This document shows, piece after piece, positions 30,831 to 42,754 of a DNA stretch of 64,000 nucleotides. Every line of letters begins with the position of its first letter. The first letter of the stretch is position 1. The position numbers and the translations under genes were made by a program. Source of the DNA: Takifugu bimaculatus (taxonomy: Eukaryota; Chordata; Actinopteri; Tetraodontiformes; Tetraodontidae); contig CP034983.1 of the NCBI GenBank assembly GCA_004026145.2, forward strand, positions 7,116,630-7,180,629, given 5' to 3'. Below the pieces are notes generated by a model. The model made no database searches. It saw only the letters and a list, made by a program, of their open reading frames with translations, and was not told where the DNA came from.

Positions 30831-33800
30831 ATGAATAAATTCAAAATTGGAACATTGAATGTCAATGGAGCCAGGGATGCAAAAAAACAGGCACTTGTGT
30901 TTGACACAGCAAGAAGAAAACGCGTCAATGTCATGTTCCTCCAGGAGACCCATGGCGACAGAGGCATCGAAGCAGACTGGGAGAAGGAGTGCGAAGGGCA
31001 GGCGTTGCTGAGCCACAACACCACCCTCAGTGGTGGAGTGGGCCTCCTTTTTTCGAGAGGCTTCACTCCATCATCCCTGGAGGTGGAGCATGTGGTGAGG
31101 GGACGGTGTTTGCTGGTGAAGGCGCGCCTCCAGAACCACTCCTTGGTTTTTATTAATATTTATGCTCCCACCGATTGTACAGAGAGGAAGAGCTTTTTAG
31201 AAAAAAGTCAGCACTGCTTTAAATGGTCTTTTTTTAGACCGTGACCATGCAGAGCCTCATCCAGCCTCGCAACATTGTCTGAGACAGCTGGCCTATTCTC
31301 ATGGCCTGGTGGATGTGTGGAGGAGGATGCACGCAGAAAGCAGGCAATACACTTGGTCCCACCTAGGTGATGGTAGGATCTCCTCGGCCAGACTTGACTG
31401 TTTTTATTGTTTTAGTCATCACTTCAGCTTTTTTAGGCAGTGTAACATCATGCCAGTTGGTTTTACCGATCACTATAAAGAAGTCACTGTAAAGAACATT
31501 GTGCTCATGAGTGCATACTGGCATTTTAACTCCAGCCTAGCCCAGGACAAAAGTTTTAGAGAGATTTTATGTCATTTCTGGTCAGAGTTTCGAAAGAAAA
31601 AAATCCGATTTAACATGCTTAGGACAGTGGTGGGACCGTGGTAAATTAGAGATACAGCTCCTGTGGCAGCAGTATACTCTCAATGCCACGCAGGACACAC
31701 GCAGGTCGATAAAAGACCTAGAGACGGAGATAGTAGAGCTAGAGGCAATTGGCAGCTCCACAGAAGATTGAGGTTGTATTGAAATCTTCCAATCCCCCCC
31801 CCAAAAAAAGGCCTTGGCCAGCCTGCTGGACAATCAAGTACAGGGCGCACTGGTCAGGTCCCAGATTCAGGACCTCACTGAAATGGATGCTCCCTCTAGC
31901 TTCTTTTTTGGGCTGGAGAAAAAGCACGGACAGAACCTAATAATTCATTCACTGTTTTCAAGCACAGGGCAGGAACTCGTGGAGCTGGGGTAGATAAGGA
32001 AGCAGGCAGTGGAATTCTTTTCCTCCTTATACGAGAGGGAGTACTGCAGGGATGACGGCCTGTTCAGTGAGTTCTGCGGGGACCTTCCTCGGGTCTCTGA
32101 GGAGACAAACTCGCGGCTGGACAGGCCATTGCAACTCGACGAGCTCCACGCCGCCCTCCTCAGCATGAAAGGAGGAAAAGCTCCAGGTGTTGATGGGCTC
32201 ATGGTTGAGTTCTTCAAAGCCATCTGGGATATTGTGGCCCACGACATGCTAGAGAGCTTGGCCTCGGGTTCCCTGCCGTTGTCCTGTAGGAGAGCGGTGG
32301 TCACCCTCCTGCCAAAAAAGGGCAACCTGCAGGAGATTAAAAACTGGCACCCCGTGTCTCTGCTTTGTATGGATTATAGGATTCTGTCTGTATAGAGCAG
32401 GTCATCCACCGGGACCAGACTTACTGTGTGCCCGACAGGTCCATAGTAGATAACGTCCACCTAAATCAGGATATTTTGGAAGTCTCTAGGTCATTGGACG
32501 TTGATACTGGTCTCATTTCGTTAGACCAGGAAAAGGCTTTTGACCGGGTTGAACATGAGTTCCTCTGGAAGGTGATGGAGAGGTTCGGCTTCAGCCCTGG
32601 CTTTATAGCAATGATCCGCGTCCTGTACTGGACATTGCGAATATGCTGAAGTTCAATGGCAGTCAGTGTGCGCCCTTCAGGGTGCGTAGAGGCGTCCGGC
32701 AGGGCTGCACCCTCCCTGGAATGCTCTACGCTCTCAAATGCAATGATCAAATTCACCCCTCCTCTCTAGGATCCGTACAAACATGGATGGCCTGGTTTTG
32801 CAATCCTTTTACAAAAAAATAGTTTTATCTGCCTACGCAGGCGATATAATAATTTTGGTGCGTAGGCAGAGTGATGTGGACACCCTATTTAATTTAACGA
32901 TTTTATTCAACCGCCTGTCCGCGGCCAGGGTCAACTGGCACAAGAGTAAAGCCCTGGCCTTTGGCAGGTGGACAAATGGTCTGCTGGTCCTTCCCCAGGA
33001 TCTTGCCTGGCGGAGGGACGGCCTAAAATACCTAGGTGTTTTTATTGGAGACGAATAAACGGAAAAAAGAAATTGGCTAGACACATTGGAAAAGGTAGAA
33101 GAAAAAATTCAAAAATGGAAATGGCTCCTCCCCCGCATGTCATACAGAGGCAGAACTCTTGTCCTCAATAACCTGGTGGCCTCTGTGCTTTGGCACCGGC
33201 TCAGTTGCATGGAGCCACCCTCAGGGTTGCTAGCACAACTTCAGACAAGAGTTCTGGCTTTCTTCTGGGATGGCATGCATTGGGTCCAGCAGGGGGTGTT
33301 GTACTTGCCTAGAGAGGAGGGAGGACAGGGCCTGTACAGAGCTTTTAACAGGGCCGGTGAACCTAATGTGGAGAGATGTGGCCAGATGTGTCTTCAGACG
33401 GGTGAGTAACTTGGATGATGCTCTGGATGAGGAACACTAATAAATATGAACACTGGATGATGCTCGGTTTTTGACTGACTTTAAATTTGCAAAATAAATG
33501 GGCTACCTCCATTTTATCAAAGTGTTGTTAAGGCATGGGCCCTTTTTAAAGTTGAAAAAAGAACCAGCTCTGACTCTCTGTATTGGCTGCTAAGGGAACC
33601 CACGGTGCACGGATCCAGGCTGGACGTCTCAGCCGAAGCCACGCCAAGACTGACGGCTGCACTCTGGCGGACCCGGACCTTACTCATCCAGCACGTAGTG
33701 GCCGTGGCAGGGCCAGACCTAATGGGCGTGGAGGCAGTGGGTTCCCTGTTGGGCATCCGCTCTACCCAGGCAGCCGAGGGGGTGCGTTGGCTATGGAGGA

Positions 33801-34620
33801 ACAGACTCAGCACGAGAGAGAGGCGTCTCCTTAAGGACTACGGCCAGGGGACCGAACCCGACAGCAACGACCCCTTCCCGGAGATCAGGCTGGCTGCCCA
33901 CCTTGGGAATCTAAACGGTCCTCTCCTCAGACCAGCAAAGACCTTCTCCCTAGTAGCGGTCAATAAGAAGACCTTATACAACAACTGCGTGAGGGTACTT
34001 AACAGGAGAGGACTGTCAAACAGGAGCACCAGCGTGTGGGCTGATTGGCTGGGAAGGGATGGAGCCCGCCCCTGCTGGAGGGTCCTTTACAAGCCGCCCC
34101 TGAAGAAGAGGACCGGGGACCTCCAGTGGAGGATCTTACATAGGGCCATTGCTCTGAACGCTCTTCTCTCCAGAATGAACACTGCTGTGTCGGACCAGTG
34201 CCCGTTTTGCTCTGGGCAAGAGACTGCATTCCTTGCATACAGTGAGTGTGAGGGGCTCACTGTGCTTTTTAATGTCATAAAAGGTGTTTTTAATGGTTTT
34301 AATGAAACCTTTTCTATTAGAACTTTTATTTTCGGTGCAGGGTACAACAAAGCTGCTTGCAACAAGTAGCAACTCCTAAATTGTATTTGTGGTGAGGCCA
34401 AAATGGCAATTTACATCTCTAGGAACAACAAAATTTCAAAAACTGGAGATAGTGAGGCCGCCTCTGTGTGGTGCTGCAATGTCCGGTGTAGGCTGAGGTT
34501 GGAGTTTGGTTTTCATAAAATGATAAACGACCTCGGCCAATTCCGCGATATATGGTGTCACAGAAATGTACTATGCACTGTTACGGAGGATCATTTGCAC
34601 TTTACACACCCCCTTGTGGG
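30831..34620 (+). pseudogene. ORF2 (endonuclease, reverse transcriptase) of decayed Tx1-type LINE
   Basis: Starts at the ATG of MNKFKIGTLNVNGARDAKKQ; the endonuclease region shows FLQETHGD and LSGGVGLLFSRG. The frame breaks near 31240 and several times afterwards. RT blocks: GKAPGVDGLMVEFFKAIWD, RRAVVTLLPKKGNLQEIKNW, LISLDQEKAFDRVEHEFLW, RRGVRQGCTLPGMLYAL, and a catalytic box read as YAGD in place of YADD. C-terminal part: WADWLGRDGARPCWRVLYK, then a CPFCSGQ...ETAFLAYSEC zinc-binding-like motif. It would encode the nicking and copying enzyme of the LINE. At least five frameshifts or stops plus the altered active site make it inactive. Confidence 0.8.
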
Positions 34621-34654
34621 ATAAATTGTATTGTTGTTTTCGTTTTGTTTTCTG

Positions 34655-36780
34655 TCGCTTATCTGGATCCGGGTCGCGGGGGCAGCAGCTTCAGGAGGGA
34701 TGCCCAGACAGCCCTCTCCCCGGCCACTTCCATCAGCTCTTCCGGGGGAACCCCCAGCCGCTCCCAAGCCAGGCGAGAGATGTAATCTCTCCACCTAGTC
34801 CTGGGCCGGCCACGAGGCCGCCTCCCAGTGGGACATGTCCGGAACACCTCTAAAGGGAGGTGTCCAGAAGGCATCCTAGCCAGATGCCTGAGCCACCCCA
34901 ACTGACTCCTCTCGATGTGGAGGAGCAGCAGTTCTACTCCGAGCCCCTCCCGGATGTCTGAGCTTCTCTCCCTATCTCTAAGGCTGAGCCCGGCCACCCT
35001 GCGGAGGAAACTCATTTCAGCCGCTTGTATCCGCGATCTCGTTCTTTCGGTCATCACCCAGCGTTGATGGCCATAGGTGAGGACTGGGACGTGGATCGAC
35101 CAGTAAATCGAGAGCTTTGCCTTCCGGCTCAGCTCCTTCTTCACCACGATGGATTGGTTAAGCGCCCGCATCACTGCTGACGCAGTGCTGATGCAGACTT
35201 CCGATCCGCCTGTCGATCTCCCGTTCCATCCTACCCTCACTCGTGAACAAGATCCCGAGATACTTGAACTCCTCCACCTGGGGCAGGACCTCCTCCCCAA
35301 CCTGGAGAAGGCACTCTACCTTTTTCCGAGCGAGGACCATGGACTCTGACTTGGAGGTGCTAATCCGCATCCCTGCTGCTTCACACTCGGTTTTGAACCA
35401 TCCCAGCATTTGTTGGAGGTCCCTGTTCAATGGCGCCAGAAGAACTACGTCATCCGCAAAAAGCAGCGACGAGATCTTCCGCCCATCCAACTCGACACCC
35501 TCCACTTCCCGGCTGCGCTTAGAAATTCTGTCCATAAAAGTTATGAACAGAACCGGTGAAAAAGGGCAGCCCTGGCGGAGTCCAACCCTCACTGGGAATG
35601 AGTCCGATTTACAACTGGCTATCCGGACCAAACTCCTGCTCCTTTGGTACAGGGACTGGACGGCCCTTATCAAGGGACCTTCCACCCCATACTCCCGGAG
35701 CACCACCCACAGGATGCTCCTGGGGACCCCACAAAACACATGTGGCAAACTCCCAACTCCCCTCAAGCACCCCAGCAAGGGTAAAGAGGTGATCCGTGGT
35801 TCCATGACCGGGGCGAAACCCGCATTGTTCCTCCTCGATCAGAGGTTCAACTATCAGTCTAATCCTCTTTTCCAGCACCCTGGCATAGACTTTCCCAGGG
35901 AGGCTGAGGAGTGTGATCCCCCTATAGTTGGAATACACCCTCTGGTCCCCACTCTTAAAAATAGGGACCACCACCCTGGTCTGCCAGTCCACGGGCACTG
36001 CCGCCGATGTCCACGCAATGTTGCAGAGGCGTGTCAACCAGGACAGCCCTACAACATCCAGAGCCTTAAGATACCCTGGGCGGATCTCATCTGCTCCCAG
36101 AGCTCCGCCGCTGGGCAGCTGTTTCACTACCTTGGCAAATTCCGCTCCGGAAATTGGATGGTCCACCTCCTGGTCATCTGACTCTGTTCCACCTTGAGGA
36201 TACGTGTTGGTAGGACTGAGGAGCTCCTGGAAGTATTCCTTCCACCGCCGGATAATTGCCCCAGGAGACGTCAGCAGCTCCCCAAGCACACCTAACATGG
36301 TGTGGGCCAGTTGCCACCTGCCGCCCCTAAGGCGCCGGACAGTTTACCAGAATCTTCTCGGAGCAGACCGAAAGTCTTCCTCCATAGCCTCACCGAACTC
36401 CTCCCATGCCCGAGTTTTTGCCTCCGCGACTGTCGAGGCCGCAACCCGCTTAGCCAGCCTGTACCGATCAGCTGCTTCCGGAGACCCACAGACCAGGCAT
36501 GATCTGTAGGCCTCTTTCTTCAGCTTGACGAGCCCCCTCACCTCTGGTGTCCACCATCGGGTACGGGGATTACCGCCATGACCAGCACCAGCAGCCTTGC
36601 AGCCACAGCTCGCGACAGCCACCTCGACAATGGCGGAGCAGAACATGGCCCATTCAGACTCAATGTCCCCTACCGCCCTCGGAACACGATCAAAGCTCTG
36701 TCGGAGGTGGGAGTTGAAGACCAGCCTGACGGGTTCCTCCACCAAGCATTCCCAACAGACCCTCAGCCTTTTTGTTTTCT
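34655..36780 (-). mobile_element. RTE/Rex3-like LINE, 5'-truncated, reversed
   Basis: The minus strand encodes the reverse-transcriptase half and C-terminus. Its 3' end reads CCCGCGACCCGGATCCAGAT followed by AAGCG, the end that precedes GATG-type tails in Rex3-like fish elements, although no GATG array is kept here. The 5' end stops near 36780, so the endonuclease is missing. It abuts the Tx1-type element on the left and an L2 tail on the right. Clade name is tentative. Confidence 0.75.
34659..36745 (-). pseudogene. Reverse transcriptase of RTE/Rex3-like LINE
   Basis: In order on the minus strand: an N-terminal linker (RVPRAVGDIESEWAMFCSAI, RTRWWTPEVRGLVKLKKEAY), RT start (GALGADEIRPGYLKALDVVG, LSLPGKVYARVLEKRI, EEQCGFRPGHGTTDHLFTLA), a frameshift near 35750, RQGCPFSPVLFITFMDRISK, the catalytic FADD box in LLFADDVVLLAP, SKSESMVLARK, EFKYLGILFTSEGRMEREID, another shift near 35170, and the conserved C-terminus (RIQAAEMSFLRRVAGLSLRD, GHLPLEVFRTCPTGRRPRGR, WRDYISRLAWERLGVPPEEL). 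At least two frameshifts make it inactive. FADD is retained. Confidence 0.85.
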
Positions 36781-36859
36781 AGAAATGTTTTTGTTCCTGT
36801 TCATGGAGTTTGGTCTGACACACTGACCTCAAAAGGCCACTTATTTTTCAGTTTCTTAA

Positions 36860-37120
36860 CTTAACATCTTGCATCTCCTCTCCTTCTCCTTCTCTCTCTC
36901 TTTCTCTCTCTCTTCCCCCCCCCCCCCCCCCCCCCCCCAGCCGGCCATCAGCAGGAGGATCCCCCTACATGAGCCTGGTCCTGCTCAAGGTTTCTTCCTG
37001 TTAAAGGGGAGTTTTTCCTTGCCATTGTTGCTTGTCTGGGGTTAGGCCCTGGGATTCTGGAAAGCTCCTTGAAACAATTTTGATTGTAAAAGACGCTATA
37101 TAAATAAAGATTGATTGATT
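36860..37120 (+). mobile_element. L2 3' end with long poly-C tract
   Basis: CT-rich tract, then about 23 C (36916-36938), AGCCGGCCATCAGCAGGAGG, the TTAAAGGGGAGTTTTTCCTT block and CGCTATATAAATAAAGATTG with a GATT tail: the same order as at 27.1-27.6 kb. Coding part absent. Confidence 0.9.
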
Positions 37121-37716
37121 GCAACCCTGAATACGGAATTATTCAGCAATGCAGGTTGTCTAAAGGAAAATGATGTTGAGGGACTCTTGTGTTCATTCTC
37201 TTTATCTCCTCCTACCTGTATCTCAGTAATGACTATACCACATCTGTTTCCTGCCATTTACCCAACACCCTTCCTACCCACCTGACCTCATCCTTTGTCT
37301 CTTTTAACTTTTTTAATTTTTAATACATTATGGGAAATGATCTGTTGGGAGTTCAAAGTTGTAAATGTTTAAGAGGGCCAGCTGTTTCCAGGAGTTTGAG
37401 GGCCACAGGACCCAGCATCAGGGAATCACACCGAGGGGGGCCTGCTGTAATGACAGTTGCACATGTTCACATCTTTTCACAAGAGACCTGGATTACTGAA
37501 GAGCTGGGCTGTTAGATACATCCTTGGCATCTGTTGAACAATCCTCCAAATAGAAAAGAAATGTAAAATGGCATATAAGAATCATCTATTTGACTGGTCG
37601 CAGAACACAGTCTCCAGTATGAAACCCAGCCTGTGCAGTTAGCAATTCACCAGCCAACACTCTGTATTCAATCAGTTTCAGCTATGAATTACTGTTTATC
37701 ACTCCTATATAATAAT
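37121..37716. other. Non-coding DNA, no gene seen
   Basis: About 600 bases between the L2 tail and the microsatellites. Nothing recognisable. Confidence 0.4.
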
Positions 37717-37748
37717 CAGTCAGTCAGTCAGTCAGTCAGTCAGCCTGC

Positions 37749-37818
<70 letters not shown>
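37717..37818. repeat. (CAGT)n followed by (CTAT)n microsatellites
   Basis: CAGT x 6-7 (37717-37743) then CTAT x 17 (37749-37818). The right flank (ACACACATGTCTGTGTGTTT) resembles the flank of the array at 14459-14566, and a short CAGA run follows. Confidence 0.95.
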
Positions 37819-37819
<1 letters not shown>

Positions 37820-39082
37820 CACACACATGTCTGTGTGTTTATATACAAATACAGACAGACAGACAGACAGGGTGCAAGAGAGCAATAGAGAGAGATGGAT
37901 GAACAGATGCATTTACATTAGGTAGATAGATATACCAGCAATGATGTGTTTTTAAAATGACAAAAAAATGAAGTATGTCCATAGACACTGATGGTGACAT
38001 ATTTTATGTAGTGTTTTCTTAAGATCCAGCCACAATTACAATCAAATCCTCCTTTGCCTCTTCATTCATACAATACTTTTTATTGTCATCCCATGTCTAC
38101 ACACCCAGACTTTGTCTCTGCCAGTGTAAATGGACCCACAGCCCACCTGTTAAACTGTGGGGAAAACATGGGGACACTTGATATCTTTACATACAGCAGA
38201 CAGAAAAAGCAATAAAATTTACAAATGCTGTCTTCCCTGACCTCAACTTCACTGTTTCTCTTTTTCTTATTAGAGAAATGTCTGTAGTCTCTGTTTTATT
38301 TAACTACTGTTGTATCTCTCTTTCTTCGAGTGGCTGAGGAGTCTTTATCAATTTATCCTGACATGCTTTTGTTATTAGAGTTACAATTTAAATGCTCTCA
38401 TTTAAAATAATGCCCAACATTGTTTTCATGTGCCTGCCTGCTTCTTCCTTTGGTGGTCTTCTTTTTGCCCCCACCCAGAATAATTATGTTAGCGAAAGAG
38501 AAAAATGGATGTAATTTTCATCCCTTTTCCCTGAAAGAAATCATTTCCTTGTTAGATTGTTCAGGAGCCAGGATTACAATGCCAACATGAGCATGTAGGA
38601 GTAACTGACCTACAGCATACCTCAGATGCTTAACCCTGATGTCTGGACTTCAGGAAACCAGAAGGCTTTCATTTGATGACTGGGTTGTTATGAATGGCCA
38701 GAGAATATGGCATCTCGTACATGGATAATGATGCACAGGTTTGGGCTTCATTTACACCGGCCCCAAGGAAAACACCACAGAGTGTGGGGCACAGAAAGTG
38801 ATGGTAATGAATGTAGCATTTTGTTTCTGTGGTATTCAGCCAGGTGAAAGGGAACTACCACAATGGAAGCCACACTTTATTATATCAGCTGAACTTTATG
38901 GAGCCAAAAGTGGAGAAACAACTCCATCACATTACAGGCTTTTCACCAACTACCCTTTCATTGTCAAGAGTACTTTTTTTCACTTTCTCTGCAGCATTGT
39001 CTTAATTAAGGACTATAAAACGGGAAGAAATAAGGGTAAGACTTAGTTTTATGGTGCATTTGCTAATTCATAGGCTTAGCTT
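37819..39082. other. Non-coding unique DNA
   Basis: No gene recognised. The stretch 38440-38560 has a balanced, low-repeat composition with AATAATTATGTTAG, and reads like a possible conserved non-coding element, but this cannot be judged without alignment. Confidence 0.35.
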
Positions 39083-39350
39083 TTAGCGCGGTGGTATTTC
39101 AGTCTGTTGGGAATTAGGCTGAGAAGCAGAAGGTTCTCAGTTTGAGCCCCAGCACAGACAAAACCTGGAAGATGTTCTGGCATTAGAAAACCACTGAAGT
39201 ACCCTTGAACAAGGTACTGAACCCACAAATGCTCATATAGAGCTCAGTGATGAACTGGCAACTCATCCAAGGGTGGACCTGCCATTGCACATTGTGGACC
39301 CTCCCCAAGACCCCGAAAGGGCTGAAGTGGTTGATAAGATGAGATGAGGC
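39083..39350 (+). mobile_element. tRNA-derived SINE
   Basis: Degenerate Pol III box A (GTGGTATTTCAGTCTGTTGG, 39091-39110) and box B (GGTTCTCAGTTTGAGCCCC, 39132-39150) in tRNA-like spacing, then the CACTGAAGTACCCTTGAACA...AAGGTACTGAACCC block found in many fish SINEs, and a LINE-like tail (GAACTGGCAACTCATCC ... GGCTGAAGTGGTTGATAAGA-type end). Too diverged to be a functional tRNA gene. Confidence 0.75.
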
Positions 39351-42300
39351 TTAGCTTCATAGCAAGGTTTGTTGTGATGAAAAGAAGGATATGTGTATAT
39401 ATGTTTATTTATATCTAAATGGCAGATATTTTAGAGATGTGTAAAGCTTTTTAAATTACAGTATTGTCTTTTGTCAATATGTTCTCATCATTTAACACCC
39501 TGCTGGCTAAAGAAAGGTCTCAGTGGAAATTAATTTATTGTACAGTCAGTTATGCAAGAGCAGAATAGACAGAAGTAACAGACTAACAAATATGGTCGAT
39601 TGTGTTGATACATATCATAAAACAGAAAGGTGATTTTAAGCAGTCTGATTGGTTCTTATCTGCTGTTTTTGTGCCTGATATTGCTCTGTGTCTTACCAGT
39701 ATCAATCTCTTATCTTAAATCTTGCTAACCTAACTGATGGTCTTTACAATAAGAGAAAATGAATATGAAGTGCTTTTTAGATTGGTTAAGGATAGCAGTG
39801 TGTCCAAGGACGTTAAGATGATGTCTATTGTCTGTTCCTAGAGATGTTCCTTTCAGGAACGCTACGGTGAACCCGGTGATATGGACCTAGCATGTTTATC
39901 GGTCTCCTAACTTCATCGGTCTCCACCGCAACTACTCCTGGTGTCTCCTCAGAAACAGTGACAGTTTTTAGCAAATACACACTCCATGGAAGGCAAAATG
40001 AATGCCAAGAAAATAGAAAGTTCTTGGAATGCCAAGATAGTCCATCATTTATTGTTTCTGTTTTGTTTTCAGGTGACCTCGCCTTGCAATTCTTTTATTT
40101 CAAACAAACAACGAGATTGTGTTGGCTCATTTAATATTAAATTGTTGGCAAGCGTTTTATAAAAGCAACACATCAGGTCAGCCCGTAAAATACCGTAGCC
40201 TGTGGTGATGTATTGCTTAAATATATAAATATGTCTTATTTTGACATCAGAATTAGTTTTAGCCAACTTTCCCCTATCCAGAAGAAACTAATCTTTTATC
40301 AGTAACATGTTGGCATTGGTAGAAACTGCTCAGGTCCAGACAAGCACAACTCTGAGTTTCCTCTATTTAGTTCTGGATTGCAAGACGTAAGCCAGTCTGT
40401 TGGCCAGTGAGTTATATGGACAGACAAGTTTCAACATTCAGAAGCACAGAACACCCATCTCACCTTACAGCAGAGACCGGCACCAGACGTGACATTCAGG
40501 TGAACATGGTTCACGTCAGTAGCACACCATTAATAAAACCTTAATTGTTCCCTTCCTTTAAAATGTCACCACTGAATCCCCACAGATTCAACCTTTTATT
40601 CCTCAAGGACGTGAAAAGGATACTTTGGATATGTATAAAGATCCTGGTGAAAATGCACATGTCATGTTTTACTGACAGTTTGACAACTTGGGTCACTAAA
40701 ATGGAAAGACTCAAGTCTCGCTTGGGAAATTGTGGGGCATCAGTTACTGGTCAGTCTTCTGAGAGGGAGAGAGGAGGAAGGAACTTAGAGTTAAACCTGA
40801 GTCTTTCTGTCTCTCTTCATCTGGTGGTAAGAGATGCTCAGAGCAGTCTCTTGTGTTCCTACTAATCCAGTTAGGTGAAATGACACAAATATTTTGCTAA
40901 GATCATCTTTCAGTATAGGTCGAGCTTCATACGTTTTTCTCCTTTTGATGAGACTAGTTCCATCCCAATGTTGTAACTCTTACAATGCTATGTTCCAATC
41001 AAGGCCCAGGAAATATAACACAACCTTCAATTTCTACAGGTCTCGGGTAGGCTTATACGCTCAGACCAGGGGTGAGGATCTTGAATCCAGCAGGGATTAC
41101 TGTCCTACCAGGATCCAAGGTTAAAGTAGTTGTCTACCTGCTAGGATAGCGAGCATTGCTGGGTTACTCAGCTCAGATTTTGACTACCTTTATGTCAACA
41201 CAAGTACAGAGAACCTGATTTTTAGCCAGTTTTCCTTTAAATCTGGTTAATATTATTTGCTAATTAGGTTTATGTTTATATCATTCCCATAATATTGTAT
41301 TAATTTGTTCTCCAGTGCTAAATGACATAGAGGTGCAATTACAGCTACATTGCATGGAAAACTTTGCTTTATTTTGTGAAGGACTGACTCATTTACAGAC
41401 AAACTGGATGGTATTCCTTTAATGCCAGACTTCCTGTGCATAACTGAATTATACTTTAGGTTGTCTTGCAAGTTTTATGACTCTCACTGTGAGGCCCATC
41501 ATCTCAACACCTTTCTTGGGGTTCCTTGTTGCCAAGGAAGATCACAAAAAGGAAATGGTCATAAAACTCTCACTTCACTGACACACAGCAATAATCCCCT
41601 GGCTAATTATCTCTGATTAAGGCTTTGCCTGTAAAGTTATATCACCTCTGCGATCCACCGGTACCATTTGTGGTTGGTACAGCCTGTGCACTGGTCCCTC
41701 CTGAGCTCTCTAGGTGTTATTTTGGTAGAATAAGAACACCCATCGGGAGTTAACCAAATATCTGCAGGCTTTGTAGAAGTAGCAGCAGAACCTTTAAAAG
41801 ATGGTCTTTATTCTCATCGAGAGCACTGTAAATGTTTTGCTTGGATTATATTTGAAAAAACCTCAAGACTTTTTGCTCAAACACACCATTTGTTGCTGGA
41901 AGATCATCTTTTACATAAACGCATGCTGGGTTATTTATGGTTTGACAACCTATTCAATTTAAAATAAATAAATAACTTCTAATAGTACTTTGCAGAGAGC
42001 TGAACTGAAGGTGGATTTGTGGAATATGATATAAAAAGAGTAACAGAGAGAAATTATCAACCCTAACCAGTCTGACCTTGAGTTTTTTTCATTTTTCAAG
42101 TGGACATTTACCAGAATCTGAAATACTATATAACCCTGTGATCTCCAAACTGCTTTCTCTTTCCATTTTACACTTCTCAAATTATCAGTCTTTCTTTCCT
42201 GCGTGTTCCCTCCTTCTTCCTTCTGTACGAGACTTTACTTGCACATATCTTGCTTTTACCTACAAGTTGACAGTCATCACTTTTACTGTTTATTCATACA

Positions 42301-42676
42301 GTTGTTTCCACCTTCATCACACAAATCGCCTCATGGAAGTTCAATAGCAAGACTGCCTCCAAGGTTTTTATCCCTTAGCCTCTCCAGTGATCCTTAGCAG
42401 TGATTGTCTGACAAAAATTAAGATGGATGGTATGTTTTGGTTCCAGTCAGTCCTTGTTCAAATTTCATATCAATTTTTCCTTGTGTTGATTTTTTTTACC
42501 TAATATTTTCTTTCACTGTGTGTATTTCAGGCCACTGATGTATTTCTCCAGACATCCACAGTCTAGTCTGAGACCTCTGTGACACCCCCGCACGTGACAC
42601 TTCTCTGTTGTTTAAAAGTAATGTGATTGAAAGCACTCATTAGTTCATCTGTTCTTGGCTTTTTTTTGTTTCAGGG
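39351..42676. other. Non-coding unique DNA with a possible small hAT-like MITE remnant
   Basis: About 3.3 kb, no gene recognised. Around 41065-41160 a CAGGGGTGAGGATCTTGAAT...GTCCTACCAGGATCC segment loosely resembles the hAT-like MITE at 58.94 kb. No other structure seen. Confidence 0.35.
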
Positions 42677-42754
42677 CACATTCGTAAAGCGCCTTGAAAC
42701 AATTTTGATTGTAACAGACGCTATATAAATAAGGAATGATTGATTGATTGATTC
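42677..42754 (+). mobile_element. Very short L2 3' end
   Basis: AAAGCGCCTTGAAACAATTT, TGATTGTAACAGACGCTATA and TAAATAAGGAATGATTGATT: the terminal 60 bases of the L2 family plus a (GATT)n tail. An extreme 5' truncation. Confidence 0.85.

Larger units (their letters stand above)
28640..34650 (+). mobile_element. Tx1-type LINE with both ORFs, full length but decayed
   Basis: About 6 kb: a short leader, ORF1 (28734-30770, split by a Tigger-like MITE and shifts), ORF2 with apurinic endonuclease (from 30831), reverse transcriptase (about 32009-33060) and a C-terminal region with a zinc-binding motif (to about 34620). ORF1 resembles the intact ORF1 at 21262-22680 in the N-terminal module, the CCHC knuckle and the C-terminal helix, so the two elements are related. 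Clade assignment to Tx1/L1 is from ORF order and motif style. The right end abuts a reversed RTE-like element at about 34655. Confidence 0.75.

Noticed and set aside
35243..36181. 312-codon plus-strand frame
   Set aside because: Lies opposite the RTE/Rex3-like reverse transcriptase, whose minus-strand reading has all the expected RT motifs.
37717..37818. Repeat array as a CRISPR
   Set aside because: Pure tetranucleotide microsatellites without spacers, in a eukaryotic genome.
39083..39160. Possible tRNA gene from box A and box B similarity
   Set aside because: Boxes are degenerate, cloverleaf arms do not close, and the downstream LINE-like tail shows it is a SINE.
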